Origin: Tepidanaerobacter acetatoxydans Re1
GTDB taxonomy: Bacteria; Bacillota; Thermosediminibacteria; Thermosediminibacterales; Tepidanaerobacteraceae
Assembly: GCF_000328765.2 (NCBI RefSeq)
Contig: NC_019954.2
Span: 1,780,516 to 1,844,515 of the forward strand
DNA: 64,000 nucleotides
Direction: 5' to 3'
The position numbers and the translations under genes are program-made. Shown piece by piece: positions 27,323-36,730 of this stretch (positions are counted from its first letter, which is position 1; each line of letters begins with the position of its first letter). The notes beneath the pieces were generated by a model. The model saw only the letters and a list, made by a program, of their open reading frames with translations. It ran no database searches and was not told where the DNA came from.

Positions 27323-28771
27323 TCACCTCTTTTCATCGGTTCTTTGGTAATAGTCAAGGTATGTTTCGTATCTTTTTTCGTATGCTTTATTCGCCTTTTT
27401 ATTAGGTGTATAAGTTCTGCCGTGTGTCGGCTCATATTTTTCTATGTCTTTTACCTCTCCTAAGGCATTTAAGGCTAGCACCGCAGCACCTACTGTAGAC
27501 ATATGTTGTATACCTGATGTTACGATATCACGACCGAATATGTCTGCTGCCATTTGGAGCCAAAAAGGAGAGTTCTCTATTCCGCCTGAAATCCTTATTT
27601 CCTCTGGTTCCCCAGTGATTTGGGTTAGCGCCTCGTAGCATTGATAAAGGTTGAATAATACTCCTTCAAGCACCGCATGATATAAATCGCCTATTTCATG
27701 ATACCCTTTTAAGCCGATAAAGCTTGCTCGTCTATTATCCTGCCAGCCGGGGTTTCTTTCGCCATACAAAAAGGGTAGAAATATGGGAGCTTTTTCTATA
27801 TCAGTTTTAGCAGCTTTTTCATCTAGCTTTTTATAACTGAACCCGCAATCTCTGTAAGCCTTCTTTTTAAACCATTCCAAGCAGTTGCCTGCACCTGATG
27901 TGGCAGCTCCGGCCAACCGTTTTCCTTGTAAGGCATAATAGCACCAAGTAGAGGTATTTTCAGATAACACAGGCTTGTCATAAGCTAATCGCAGTGCGCC
28001 ACTGGTTCCAACAGACAGCGTCATAATGCCTTTTTTTAATGCTCCTGCCCCTATCTGGTTTAATGCACCATCCGCACCGCCGATTATTACTGGTAATCCT
28101 TTCGGCAGATTTAAGCACTTAGCTACACTAGATTTTAGTGGTACCGAATATGTGGGCTCGTGTAATTTGCACAACATATCTCGGTCTATGCCAGCAAAAT
28201 TTAATATATCATCGTCCCAGTCTAGAGTGTGTATATTAAACATTCCGGTACCTGATGCTATTGTCTTTGATTCGATGAATTCACCTGTCAGTTGTTCGAA
28301 GATATATTCTAACTGCGATGTAAAGTAAGCTGCTTTAGAAAATATTTCGGGTTGAGATTCTTTAAGATGAATGATTTTCCATAGAGGATATATACTGTGG
28401 ATGGTACACCCGGTTTTATTATAGAAGCTTTGCCAAAGCTGCTCATTTTTTCGATACTTTGCAACTGTTTCTATAGGACGGGTATCAGCCCATGTAAATA
28501 TCGGCGTAATCGGCTTTCTATGCTTATCCAGCAGTAAAAGACTGTGCCATATCCCGCTAAGACTAATTGCATCAATTTGGTACTTACATGACTGCAATAT
28601 TTCTTTTATTCCAAGTATTAATGCATCGTATAATCCTTCTGCATTTTGTGTAATTGTATCACTTAAGCTTTCGTCGTATGGAATGTTTTTTACATTCATG
28701 AAACCTTTATTGCTGGAATATACAGCTACCTTTAATGCAGAAGTACTGGTTTCTAAAGCCAATATAATCAA
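27323..28771 (-). CDS. gntK: FGGY family carbohydrate kinase, probable gluconokinase
   Basis: A 482-residue FGGY kinase: N-terminal ALETSTSALKVAVYS, FTWADTRP near residue 155, GGADGALNQIGAG near 250 and phosphate-binding SVGTSGALRL. The TWAD pattern and the neighbouring 6-phosphogluconate dehydrogenase favour gluconate over xylulose, but this is inference. TTG start behind AGGAG. Confidence 0.87.
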   Translation of the reverse strand: MIILALETSTSALKVAVYSSNKGFMNVKNIPYDESLSDTITQNAEGLYDALILGIKEILQSCKYQIDAISLSGIWHSLLLLDKHRKPITPIFTWADTRPIETVAKYRKNEQLWQSFYNKTGCTIHSIYPLWKIIHLKESQPEIFSKAAYFTSQLEYIFEQLTGEFIESKTIASGTGMFNIHTLDWDDDILNFAGIDRDMLCKLHEPTYSVPLKSSVAKCLNLPKGLPVIIGGADGALNQIGAGALKKGIMTLSVGTSGALRLAYDKPVLSENTSTWCYYALQGKRLAGAATSGAGNCLEWFKKKAYRDCGFSYKKLDEKAAKTDIEKAPIFLPFLYGERNPGWQDNRRASFIGLKGYHEIGDLYHAVLEGVLFNLYQCYEALTQITGEPEEIRISGGIENSPFWLQMAADIFGRDIVTSGIQHMSTVGAAVLALNALGEVKDIEKYEPTHGRTYTPNKKANKAYEKRYETYLDYYQRTDEKR

Positions 28772-28813
28772 GTAGCATCGCTCCTTAAGATTATGAGAAT
28801 AATTTCGGCATAT

Positions 28814-29746
28814 CTAAAATAACATTTCAATTAGATTCTTTGCCGAAATTACAACCATCCGCTCAGTTGCCTCCTTAGTATAGGCACCTATGTGAGGTGT
28901 AAGAATAAAATTATTGAGTGAGAGTAGCTTATTTTGCTTATCCGGTGGTTCTTGCGAAAATACATCTTGAGCTGCACCGGCTATAATTCCATTTTTCAGT
29001 GCCTCATATAATGCATCTTCATCTACAAGTTCACCCCTTGCCGTGTTTACCAGATAAGCGGTTTGCTTCATCTTGCTCAAGGTTTTACTGTTAATGATTT
29101 TGTTCGTTTCTTCGTTTAATGGTAAGTGAAGCGTTACAAAATCAGCTTTTTCCAGTATCTCATCTATATTTGTCATTTTTACATTCATTGCTCTTGTAAG
29201 CTCTATATCATTAAAATAAGGGTCATAGGCCATTATCTCCATTTCTAAGCCGGACGACATTTTTGCAACTTCTCTGCCAATTGCGCCAAATCCTATAATT
29301 CCAACCACTTTTGCACCGATCTCGGTCCCGATTGTCCTGTCCCACCTGCCGTCTTTTACATCTATAACAGCCTTGGGTATACTTCTTGATAATGCGAAAA
29401 ACAAACCTATGGTAAGTTCTGCTACCGATCGGGTATTAGTGCCTTCTGCTTTTTTTACTTTAATTCCTAATTCTTCCGCAACCTTTAGATCAATATTGTC
29501 AAGACCAACACCATACTTGGATATCGCCTTGAGATTTTTAGCGCTTCTGATTACTTCTTCATCCATCGGATCAAGACCTACAATTACGCCGTCGACATCC
29601 GAACATAATTCGATCATTTGTTGCTTTGTCAGTGTTTTACCGGTATTGTTTTCTACTATATCAAGGTCAAATTGGCTAAAAATTTCATCTGCTTTATTCC
29701 TTGCACGAAAGAACGATTTAGGAGTAATTAGTATCTTTTTCTTCAT
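28814..29746 (-). CDS. D-isomer-specific 2-hydroxyacid dehydrogenase
   Basis: A 310-residue NAD-dependent enzyme of the phosphoglycerate dehydrogenase/2-ketogluconate reductase family. NAD motif GIIGFGAIGREVAKM; catalytic Arg in NTARGELVDE, Glu in the downstream DVF-QEPP region, His in LTPHIGAYT. Start chosen behind GGAGGTTCAA. In this operon a keto-aldonate reductase role (for example 2-ketogluconate to gluconate) fits better than serine biosynthesis. Confidence 0.88.
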   Translation of the reverse strand: MKKKILITPKSFFRARNKADEIFSQFDLDIVENNTGKTLTKQQMIELCSDVDGVIVGLDPMDEEVIRSAKNLKAISKYGVGLDNIDLKVAEELGIKVKKAEGTNTRSVAELTIGLFFALSRSIPKAVIDVKDGRWDRTIGTEIGAKVVGIIGFGAIGREVAKMSSGLEMEIMAYDPYFNDIELTRAMNVKMTNIDEILEKADFVTLHLPLNEETNKIINSKTLSKMKQTAYLVNTARGELVDEDALYEALKNGIIAGAAQDVFSQEPPDKQNKLLSLNNFILTPHIGAYTKEATERMVVISAKNLIEMLF

Positions 29747-29810
29747 TTGAACCTCCAAATAGTGTTAAAGATTATTAAAAATTTATTAGTTTAATCTAAC
29801 TTACTCGGGC

Positions 29811-31412
29811 TCAATCTAGGTATTTCTCCAGCGTCTTCCTTACCGCCCCCTTACCGGCCACTAGTTCTGTAAACATGTTTTCTATCTTTGATGCCAGATT
29901 GTATTCATAAAGATTTATGCCGAATATGCTGCTGTTTGATAATATAGGCTTTAATGAATCCGTAAACGGTCCTTTATCTCCCAAAGATATATCTTTTATA
30001 TATCCCTGCAATACTTCAAGCATGGGGTCAGGGCTTGGGGCAAATGGTTTTCCTTCATCGTCTATTCCCATAAGGTATCTTAACCAGCCTGCAAAAAATA
30101 ACGGTATATATGTCAGTGTTGATATATCTCGCTTCCCGGTTGAGATATATGCCTTGAGGGTTTCGCCGAAGCGTACCGGAATTTTTTGGGATGTGTCACA
30201 GGCTATTCGTTGTGGAGTATCGGGTACAAATGGATTTGGAAAACGTTCTTCGATTACCTCTCTTAAGAACTCTTCCGGCTTAATTATGCCCGGATTTACT
30301 ACTACCGGAAGGCCTTCTTCATAACCCGCTTTTTCTATAAATGTCTTGAGATGTTTATCCTTCATCTCCTCTGCTATCGAGTTGTATCCCAAGAGGCAGC
30401 CATAGATGGCAAGTATTGTATGCAGGGGATTTAAGCATGTGCAGACCTTCATTTTTTCAACTTTGTCTACGGTTTGCCTATCGGTAAATATAGCACCGGC
30501 TTTTTCCAAAGGCGGCCTTGAGTTAGGAAAAGCCTCCTCTATTACTAAGTATTGGGTTTGTTCGGCATTTACGAAAGAAGATATGTACGTATGCTTTGCT
30601 GTTGCTATGATTTCGGCATCTTCAAAGCCATCGGCTTCCAACATGGCCTTTACTTGTTTCGAAGGTCTGGGGGTTATTTTATCTATCATGGTCCAGGGGA
30701 ATGAAACGAATTTTGAGTTTGATATGTAATCTGAAAATCCTTTGTCTATCTGTCCTTTTTTTACCCAGTTGTCGGCAAAGGTTTTTACAGCACTATATAG
30801 TTTAGAGCCGTTATGGGAACAGTTGTCCATGCTTACTAATGCAATGGGAAGTTTTCCTGCCAAGTATCTCTTATAGCATAAGTATGTTACTGTTCCCATA
30901 AGGGTTTTGGGGTTTTGGGGGAAAATATTTAAATCTTCTAGAATATCCTGATAATAATTTCCTTTAGAATCGGTTAGTGAATATCCTTTTTCTGTTATTG
31001 TAAAACTTACCATTTGCAGTGTGGGGGATATAAAGATTTTTTCAAGTTCTTCCATACTGTCTTCTGCAACCATTGCATGGATTATGCTTGCTATTATTTT
31101 TTTGTCTACGGTTCCATCGGCTTTTAATGTAACAAGCAAGCTCAGATTGTCAAAAGGTACATATGCTTTTTCGATAATTTCTTCGTCATAGGATTCGCAG
31201 ACGATAATGCCTTTGTCTGAAAGGCCTTCGTTAAGAAGGGTCTGTTGTAATGCTGCGGGAAACGCTCTGAATATGTTGCCGGCTCCAAAGTGCAGCCATA
31301 TGGGGGCTTTTAGTGTATTTTCTTTTACTTTCTCAATATCAAAGTCAGGCAGTTCATAACCTTTGTTCTGCCAAATGTGTTTGTTTTTAAGGTCAGAAAT
31401 ACGAAGTTTCAT
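29811..31412 (-). CDS. Mannitol dehydrogenase family oxidoreductase, fructuronate reductase-like
   Basis: A 533-residue long-chain dehydrogenase with the N-terminal WLHFGAGNIFRAF motif, substrate-site segment FVSFPWTMIDKITPRP and VSMDNCSHNG. The length matches Bacillus UxuB/YjmI-type fructuronate reductases. Start behind AAGGTGAAAAAA. First gene of the sugar-acid operon, directly downstream of a strong sigma-A promoter. Could interconvert a keto-uronate and an aldonate that feeds the gluconate kinase. Confidence 0.88.
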   Translation of the reverse strand: MKLRISDLKNKHIWQNKGYELPDFDIEKVKENTLKAPIWLHFGAGNIFRAFPAALQQTLLNEGLSDKGIIVCESYDEEIIEKAYVPFDNLSLLVTLKADGTVDKKIIASIIHAMVAEDSMEELEKIFISPTLQMVSFTITEKGYSLTDSKGNYYQDILEDLNIFPQNPKTLMGTVTYLCYKRYLAGKLPIALVSMDNCSHNGSKLYSAVKTFADNWVKKGQIDKGFSDYISNSKFVSFPWTMIDKITPRPSKQVKAMLEADGFEDAEIIATAKHTYISSFVNAEQTQYLVIEEAFPNSRPPLEKAGAIFTDRQTVDKVEKMKVCTCLNPLHTILAIYGCLLGYNSIAEEMKDKHLKTFIEKAGYEEGLPVVVNPGIIKPEEFLREVIEERFPNPFVPDTPQRIACDTSQKIPVRFGETLKAYISTGKRDISTLTYIPLFFAGWLRYLMGIDDEGKPFAPSPDPMLEVLQGYIKDISLGDKGPFTDSLKPILSNSSIFGINLYEYNLASKIENMFTELVAGKGAVRKTLEKYLD

Positions 31413-31431
31413 TTTTTTCACCTTCACATAT

Positions 31432-31456
31432 TTCAGGTAGTTAATTATAACCTGAA
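31432..31456. promoter_or_regulatory. Inverted repeat in the 5' leader of the sugar-acid operon
   Basis: TTCAGGT/ACCTGAA arms separated by 11 nt, between the -10 box and the ribosome site. It could be an operator or a small leader hairpin. Confidence 0.45.
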
Positions 31457-31469
31457 TATTTTCACTTAC

Positions 31470-31498
31470 ATACTACCATATTAGTATACTACTGTCAA
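31470..31498 (-). promoter_or_regulatory. Sigma-A promoter of the sugar-acid operon with a palindrome in the spacer
   Basis: Minus strand TTGACA (31493-31498), 17-nt spacer, TAGTAT (31470-31475). A perfect 10-bp palindrome TAGTATACTA (31482-31491) fills the spacer, where a bound repressor would block polymerase. Confidence 0.8.
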
Positions 31499-31603
31499 TA
31501 TGTTTTTAAAAAAACGATTTTCTAAATTGCATATAAAAACAACGGAAAAACAGACCAGCTAACTAAAGTCAAGCCATTTTTTAAGAATAAATTAGGAAAA
31601 ATA

Positions 31604-31647
31604 AGGGGCGGTTCTAAAATATGCATGCATATTTTAGAACCGCCCCT
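31604..31647 (-). terminator. Perfect 44-bp palindrome acting as terminator
   Basis: AGGGGCGGTTCTAAAATATGCA joined directly to its reverse complement. It lies 9 nt after the stop of the broken GGDEF gene and is followed on the minus strand by TATTTTTCC. Perfect symmetry without a loop is unusual for a terminator. Confidence 0.7.
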
Positions 31648-31655
31648 GAAAATTA

Positions 31656-32715
31656 TCATTCCCACAAACATATTCGATTTTTACCGTTTCTTTTGGCCTG
31701 CAGTAGAGCTTGGTCGGCTTTTTTAATTAATTCATTTTTATCTGCGATTTCATCGTAAAGCTCACAAATGCCGGCACTTATTGTCACTTGCATGGCGAAA
31801 TTGCTGTTTAAATCACTGAAATTTAAACCTCTATTTGTAAACCACCGAAAGAACTTTTCCTTGATTATATCATATCCAGATTTATATTCGTATTGGCCGT
31901 AATCATCGGGATTCTCATCATCTTTACCCGCTTTATAATCTTGCAGACTAAAGCTGTAATCACCAATCTTGTTTTTAATCCGCGTAAGAATATCTAAAGC
32001 CTGTTTGGCACCTGTTTCAGGCAGTATAATCGCTAATTCATCGCCGCCATAGCGTGCTAGAATATCACTGCCGCGAAGGTCTTCCTGTATAAGATTTCCT
32101 ATTTTTGATAATAAATAATCGCCGGCCAAATGCCCATAATGATCATTATACTTTTTGAAATTATCAACATCGATTATAGCTAAGCTGACATCTTTTTACC
32201 CCTATCTCGGCCACATCATCTAAATCAATACTTTCAGCCAATTGTTTGGCCGTTTCATAGAGAATTACCACGCTTTCCTTTTCTTCCTTTAATTTTCTGG
32301 TCAGCCATACATTGTTTATAGCAAGCCCAATCTCACCTGCAATATTATTCAGCAAAATGATATCTTTATTCTTAAACTTTTCTACTTCATAACTTCCTAA
32401 TAAAATAACACCTAAAACTTCACTGCCTGCCTTAAGCGGCATCGTCATCTGCGACTTTGTTCCATGAACACAAATTACATAGCGCCTGTCCTTTTCGGCA
32501 TCTTGTAAAAGTATGGCTTTACCTTGCTTTGCCACTGACCCAACGATGCCCTCACCTACCCTAAATGTTTTTTTAATCAAATCAGTTTCCGTTAAATTAT
32601 AAGATGATGCATGTATGGCCGAAGTGGTATCACATAATAGTTGATTCTCAAAGTTTAGAACCTTGAAATCCTCGCTGCAAACCTTCTTTGTACCCCCATC
32701 CCTACTTGCTGCCCC
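31656..32715 (-). pseudogene. Degraded GAF-GGDEF diguanylate cyclase gene
   Basis: The distal part encodes a GGDEF domain (AIIDVDNFKKYNDHYGHLAGD, inhibitory-site RGSD, active-site YGGDEL). The proximal part encodes a GAF domain (TFRVGEGIVGSVAKQGKAIL). The frames differ: the GAF frame ends at a TGA near 32165, and the GGDEF frame is closed by a TAA just upstream of DVSLAIIDVDN, near 32200. Sequence that should join LDDVAEIGV to the cyclase is missing, so there is both a deletion and a frameshift. The N-terminus is also cut by a TAG at 32716. Confidence 0.85.
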
Positions 32716-32731
32716 CTATCCTCTTACCCCC
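32693..32731 (-). other. G-rich tract, possible G-quadruplex
   Basis: Four G-runs (5, 5, 3 and 5 G) within 39 nt on the minus strand, in otherwise AT-rich DNA, between the 4,6-dehydratase stop and the GAF-GGDEF relic. Confidence 0.4.
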
Positions 32732-32758
32732 ATGCGGTGCGAAAATCGCCCCTAAAAT

Positions 32759-34579
32759 TCATCTGCATTTATATGTCGGGACTATTTTCTTTATTACATC
32801 CCTTATTTCTGCGTTGGCGTCAAAGAGCAGCTCCCTCAGGTTTAAAATCTCTTTTTCAAATGCATCAACATTACTGAATGTCGGTTTTGCGATGTATATC
32901 TTCTTGTATTTGGTGGCAGTTATGCCTTCTTCGTTTAGCAGCAGCTCTTCAAAAAGTTTTTCACCCGGCCTCAGGCCTATGTATTCTATATCTATATCCA
33001 CACCCGGCTCCAGCCCTGATAGCTTTATCATGTCTCGGGCAAGGTCTGCGATTTTTACCGGCTCCCCCATATCCAAGATAAATATTTCTCCGCCCTTCGC
33101 AAGGGCTCCCGCCTGTATTACAAGCTGCACGGCTTCCGGAATAGTCATAAAATATCGGATGACTTCAGGATGAGTTACCGTTACAGGCCCTCCGTTTTCT
33201 ATCTGCTTTCTGAAAAGGGGAATCACACTCCCCTCACTTCCCAAAACATTCCCAAACCTTACAGCTGAAAACACAGTACTGCTTTTCATAGACATCATCT
33301 GTACAACAATCTCCGCAATCCGCTTTGACGCACCCATAATATTAGTAGGATTTACTGCCTTGTCTGTAGATATAAGGGTAAACCTTTCCGCACCATACTT
33401 ATCCGCCGCTTCTGCCACATTTAGCGTTCCAAAAACATTATTTTTTATGGCCTCAGTAGCATTTAACTCCATCATCGGCACGTGCTTGTGTGCCGCAGCA
33501 TGAAAAACCACATCTGGCCCGTATTTTTTAAATACATATTCCAGTCGGCCCTTATCCCTTACACTGCCAATCAGCGGAGTATAGCATAAGTCGGGAAAAA
33601 GAGTTTTTAAATCATACTCTAAACTGTAGACATTGTTTTCGCTGATATCAAAAATCAAAAGCTCTTTAGGTTTAAACCTGGCTATCTGCCGACACAGCTC
33701 CGAACCTATGGACCCACCGCCGCCGGTTACCAGCACCACCTTATTTTCTATATAACCGGAGATTTCATCCAGATTTAACTTAACCGGCTCCCTGCCCAAA
33801 AGGTCCTCTATCCTCACATCACGAAGCCTTTTTATACTTACCTTCCCATCAAGCAGTTCATATACCCCCGGCACAATCCTTAATTTGCACTTGGTTTTGC
33901 TGCAGATATCCACTATATCTCTTATCTGATGCCTATCAATAGACGGCATAGCTATTATTATCTCTTTAATATTTTTTCGCAAGACTGTTTCAGGAATTAC
34001 CTGACGTGCACCTAAAACCTTTACCCCATGAATGCTCATACCGTGCTTATTTGTATCATCATCAATAATAGCAACAGGCTTCATCCTTAGATCCGGATGC
34101 TTCTTAAACTCTTGAATAACCATAGATCCCGCTTCACCCGCTCCGATAACCATAGCATTTCGGACACCTTCTGTTTTCCTAAAAGTCGGAGTTACACCAT
34201 TAAAAGTTCTTAAAATAAATCTGCTTCCTCCAACAAATGTAGTAAGTAAAAGCCAAAACAATATGTATATGCTGCGGGGAAAGGTTTTTCTAACCATGAA
34301 TGTATATCCTAAAAATGTAAGAGTGCTAAAAGAAGTTGCCACAACTATCGAAATAAGCTCACTTATACTGGCATATTTCCAGATTCTATTATATAAATTA
34401 AAAACCAAGAAGCTGCAAAGTGCAATAACAGTCACTATAATATGAGTTTGTTCAAAAAGTGTTAAATACTCATTTGGAATATCACTTTCAAATCGCAGGA
34501 TAAGCGATAAATACAGCGAAATATTTATAATCAAAATATCCGAAATTACCATTAAGACTTTACGCAGTGTGGTCTTCAC
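32759..34579 (-). CDS. Membrane-anchored UDP-GlcNAc 4,6-dehydratase, PglF/WbpM/CapD family
   Basis: About 606 residues: four N-terminal membrane segments (1-130), a nucleotide-binding middle domain (AMVIGAGEAGSMVIQEF), and a C-terminal SDR catalytic domain with VTGGGGSIGSELCRQI and STDKAVNPTNIMGASKRIAE, where Met replaces the usual catalytic Tyr as in PglF/FlaA1. It makes UDP-4-keto-6-deoxy-GlcNAc, the first step toward bacillosamine. GTG start chosen; a start 24 nt upstream is possible. Last gene of the glycan cluster. Confidence 0.92.
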   Translation of the reverse strand: MKTTLRKVLMVISDILIINISLYLSLILRFESDIPNEYLTLFEQTHIIVTVIALCSFLVFNLYNRIWKYASISELISIVVATSFSTLTFLGYTFMVRKTFPRSIYILFWLLLTTFVGGSRFILRTFNGVTPTFRKTEGVRNAMVIGAGEAGSMVIQEFKKHPDLRMKPVAIIDDDTNKHGMSIHGVKVLGARQVIPETVLRKNIKEIIIAMPSIDRHQIRDIVDICSKTKCKLRIVPGVYELLDGKVSIKRLRDVRIEDLLGREPVKLNLDEISGYIENKVVLVTGGGGSIGSELCRQIARFKPKELLIFDISENNVYSLEYDLKTLFPDLCYTPLIGSVRDKGRLEYVFKKYGPDVVFHAAAHKHVPMMELNATEAIKNNVFGTLNVAEAADKYGAERFTLISTDKAVNPTNIMGASKRIAEIVVQMMSMKSSTVFSAVRFGNVLGSEGSVIPLFRKQIENGGPVTVTHPEVIRYFMTIPEAVQLVIQAGALAKGGEIFILDMGEPVKIADLARDMIKLSGLEPGVDIDIEYIGLRPGEKLFEELLLNEEGITATKYKKIYIAKPTFSNVDAFEKEILNLRELLFDANAEIRDVIKKIVPTYKCR

Positions 34580-34628
34580 CTTAAAAATCCCTTCCTTAAA
34601 CACATACTTATAAACTCATTATACCATT

Positions 34629-36149
34629 TCATGCACCTGTTTTCAGCTTTTTCTTGGCTGCATCTACCAGCGTATCCACTTCTTTTATCTTTATAAAATA
34701 AACAATTACAGAATACACTAACGCACCTATGAATATTGAAATTATCAAAGATAAATTCCTGCTGATACGCGGCAGCAGGAAAACATATGAAATATATGCC
34801 GCAATTCCCATCCCTGCTGAAGATACCAAGATTTTAACAAAAGAAACAGCAGTGTCCTTCATGCCAAAAGGCCCTACCTTCTTCCTCAAGCTTATAAACA
34901 GCAGCCCTGTACAGAATATAGCCGATAAGCTTGTGGCAAGTGCAAGACCGCCTATACCCATATACCTCGACAATATTATATTTAAGATAATATTCATAGA
35001 CACAGCCACAGCAGCATTAATCATCGGTGTCTTAGTATCCTGCATGGAATAAAAGGCTCTGGATATAATTTCCCGAAGGCCAAAGCCTACCATCCCTATA
35101 GAATAATAAAAAAGTGCAATAGATGTCATAGATATAGCCTCCGGGTCAAAGGCTCCCCTTCCAAACAGGAGCCTGACTATCGGCTCTGCAAATAGCATAG
35201 CTCCAAATGTAGCAGGTACAACAAACAAATTTATCAAATTTATGGCTTCAGATACAGAACTTTTAAGCCCGTCAAAATTTCCCTGTACAGCCATCTTAGA
35301 TATCATGGGATACATAACGGCAGATATGGTTGTAACAAACATCCCCTGTACAAAACCATTGAGCTTACTCGCATAGTTTAATGCAGAAATCCCGCCTACC
35401 GCAATGCCGGACGCTAAAGTCCTGTCAACGAGCACATTTATCTGATCTACCGACACCCCTATTATTACCGGCAGTGCAATATATATCATTCTTCTAATAT
35501 ATTCATCCTTCGTATCAAATATATACTCATACCTATATCCCGCTTTATGCATAAAAGGCACCAAAAACACCAGCTGAGAAGCGGTTGCTATCACGCTTCC
35601 TATGGCAAGCACCATTACATTCGTCTTAGAGCTGAGCAATATCGAAAGTATTAAAAAGAAATTCATGGGAAAGCCCACACATGCCGGAACGGCATAGTTT
35701 CCCTTTATCCGTAAAAATCCGCCATAGATATTTATTAAGCCTGTAAAGTATATCCCAAATAAACTTATCCTGGTAAACCTTATCGCAAGTTCCAGGGTGT
35801 TTCCCTCAAACCCGGAAGCAAACATCTTTATCAGCGGACCCGTAAACAAAAGTCCAAAGATTATAATACCCGTACATAGAACCAGCAGGATATTTACAAG
35901 ATTATTGGTATACCTTTCCCCTTCCTTTTCCCCATACTTTTCCTCGATTTTACTGTATAAAGGAATATATCCCGTAGATATGCCTGTCCCGATAAAAGAA
36001 AATATCACACTGGGAATAGTAAGAGATATCAAGAAGGCATCACTTATATTAGATGCCCCATAAAAATATGATAGGGTTATCTCCCTACCAAACCCGACTA
36101 TCTTAGAAACTATTGTTATTATCATTAAAAGCAGTGCTGTTTTTTTCAT
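34629..36149 (-). CDS. MurJ/MviN-type lipid-linked oligosaccharide flippase
   Basis: A 506-residue MOP-superfamily transporter with about 14 membrane segments (KTALLLMIITIVSKIVGFGREI at the N-terminus). Such proteins flip lipid II or undecaprenyl-linked repeat units. No other Wzx is present, so this copy probably exports the repeat unit made by the cluster. Start behind GGAGCTAACCAA. Confidence 0.9.
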   Translation of the reverse strand: MKKTALLLMIITIVSKIVGFGREITLSYFYGASNISDAFLISLTIPSVIFSFIGTGISTGYIPLYSKIEEKYGEKEGERYTNNLVNILLVLCTGIIIFGLLFTGPLIKMFASGFEGNTLELAIRFTRISLFGIYFTGLINIYGGFLRIKGNYAVPACVGFPMNFFLILSILLSSKTNVMVLAIGSVIATASQLVFLVPFMHKAGYRYEYIFDTKDEYIRRMIYIALPVIIGVSVDQINVLVDRTLASGIAVGGISALNYASKLNGFVQGMFVTTISAVMYPMISKMAVQGNFDGLKSSVSEAINLINLFVVPATFGAMLFAEPIVRLLFGRGAFDPEAISMTSIALFYYSIGMVGFGLREIISRAFYSMQDTKTPMINAAVAVSMNIILNIILSRYMGIGGLALATSLSAIFCTGLLFISLRKKVGPFGMKDTAVSFVKILVSSAGMGIAAYISYVFLLPRISRNLSLIISIFIGALVYSVIVYFIKIKEVDTLVDAAKKKLKTGA

Positions 36150-36184
36150 TTGGTTAGCTCCAGTAGGTCAATTCTGTATAAGCA

Positions 36185-36730
36185 TCAAAGCCTAATAACA
36201 CCTAAACTCTTTAATTCCTCTATTGTTGATTGTATTTTGTCTTTTGGAAAATAAGGTTTTAACTGATGTATCTTATCCATAACTTCTGAATCTTCTCTTA
36301 TACCGCAATCATTTACAAAATAAATAATAGTAGCCCTTAATTCCAATTCCTTAGCACTTAAATTTCCAAAAGTTTCAATAGCTTTATCTATATCATTTTT
36401 ATGTTTATCTAGAAAATCTTTGCTTTTCTCTATAAAGGTATCTGCATCTGAGTCCGGTTTTATCCTATATCCGCCGGTATTTACCCAAGACACATCGACA
36501 CCATTTAAAGCTGCAATGTATTCAAGGTCAGTTGCCAAATCTGCTGAATACGGACCATAGTTATAAAGTATAAATTTATAACCTACGTTAACTTGATATA
36601 CTTCCTGTAAGATATAAATAATTTTTTGCAGGGAAGTTTTTCCGAATTGAACATTGTTACCATTCATAGCTTTTGCTAAGTATGCTATTATGCCATATTT
36701 TTCCCATGGAATTCTAAATTCGTTTATCAT
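36185..36730 (-). CDS. YwgA-like protein
   Basis: A 181-residue soluble protein. The segment GKTSLQKIIYILQEVYQVNVGYKF followed by YNYGPYSADL resembles the YwgA/Panacea-type (DUF4065-like) fold. In Bacillus subtilis ywgA lies next to the HD-domain gene ywfO, and the same pair is found here: the start overlaps the end of the HD gene by 17 nt. Function unknown; relatives of the Panacea domain act as antitoxins. Confidence 0.75.
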   Translation of the reverse strand: MINEFRIPWEKYGIIAYLAKAMNGNNVQFGKTSLQKIIYILQEVYQVNVGYKFILYNYGPYSADLATDLEYIAALNGVDVSWVNTGGYRIKPDSDADTFIEKSKDFLDKHKNDIDKAIETFGNLSAKELELRATIIYFVNDCGIREDSEVMDKIHQLKPYFPKDKIQSTIEELKSLGVIRL

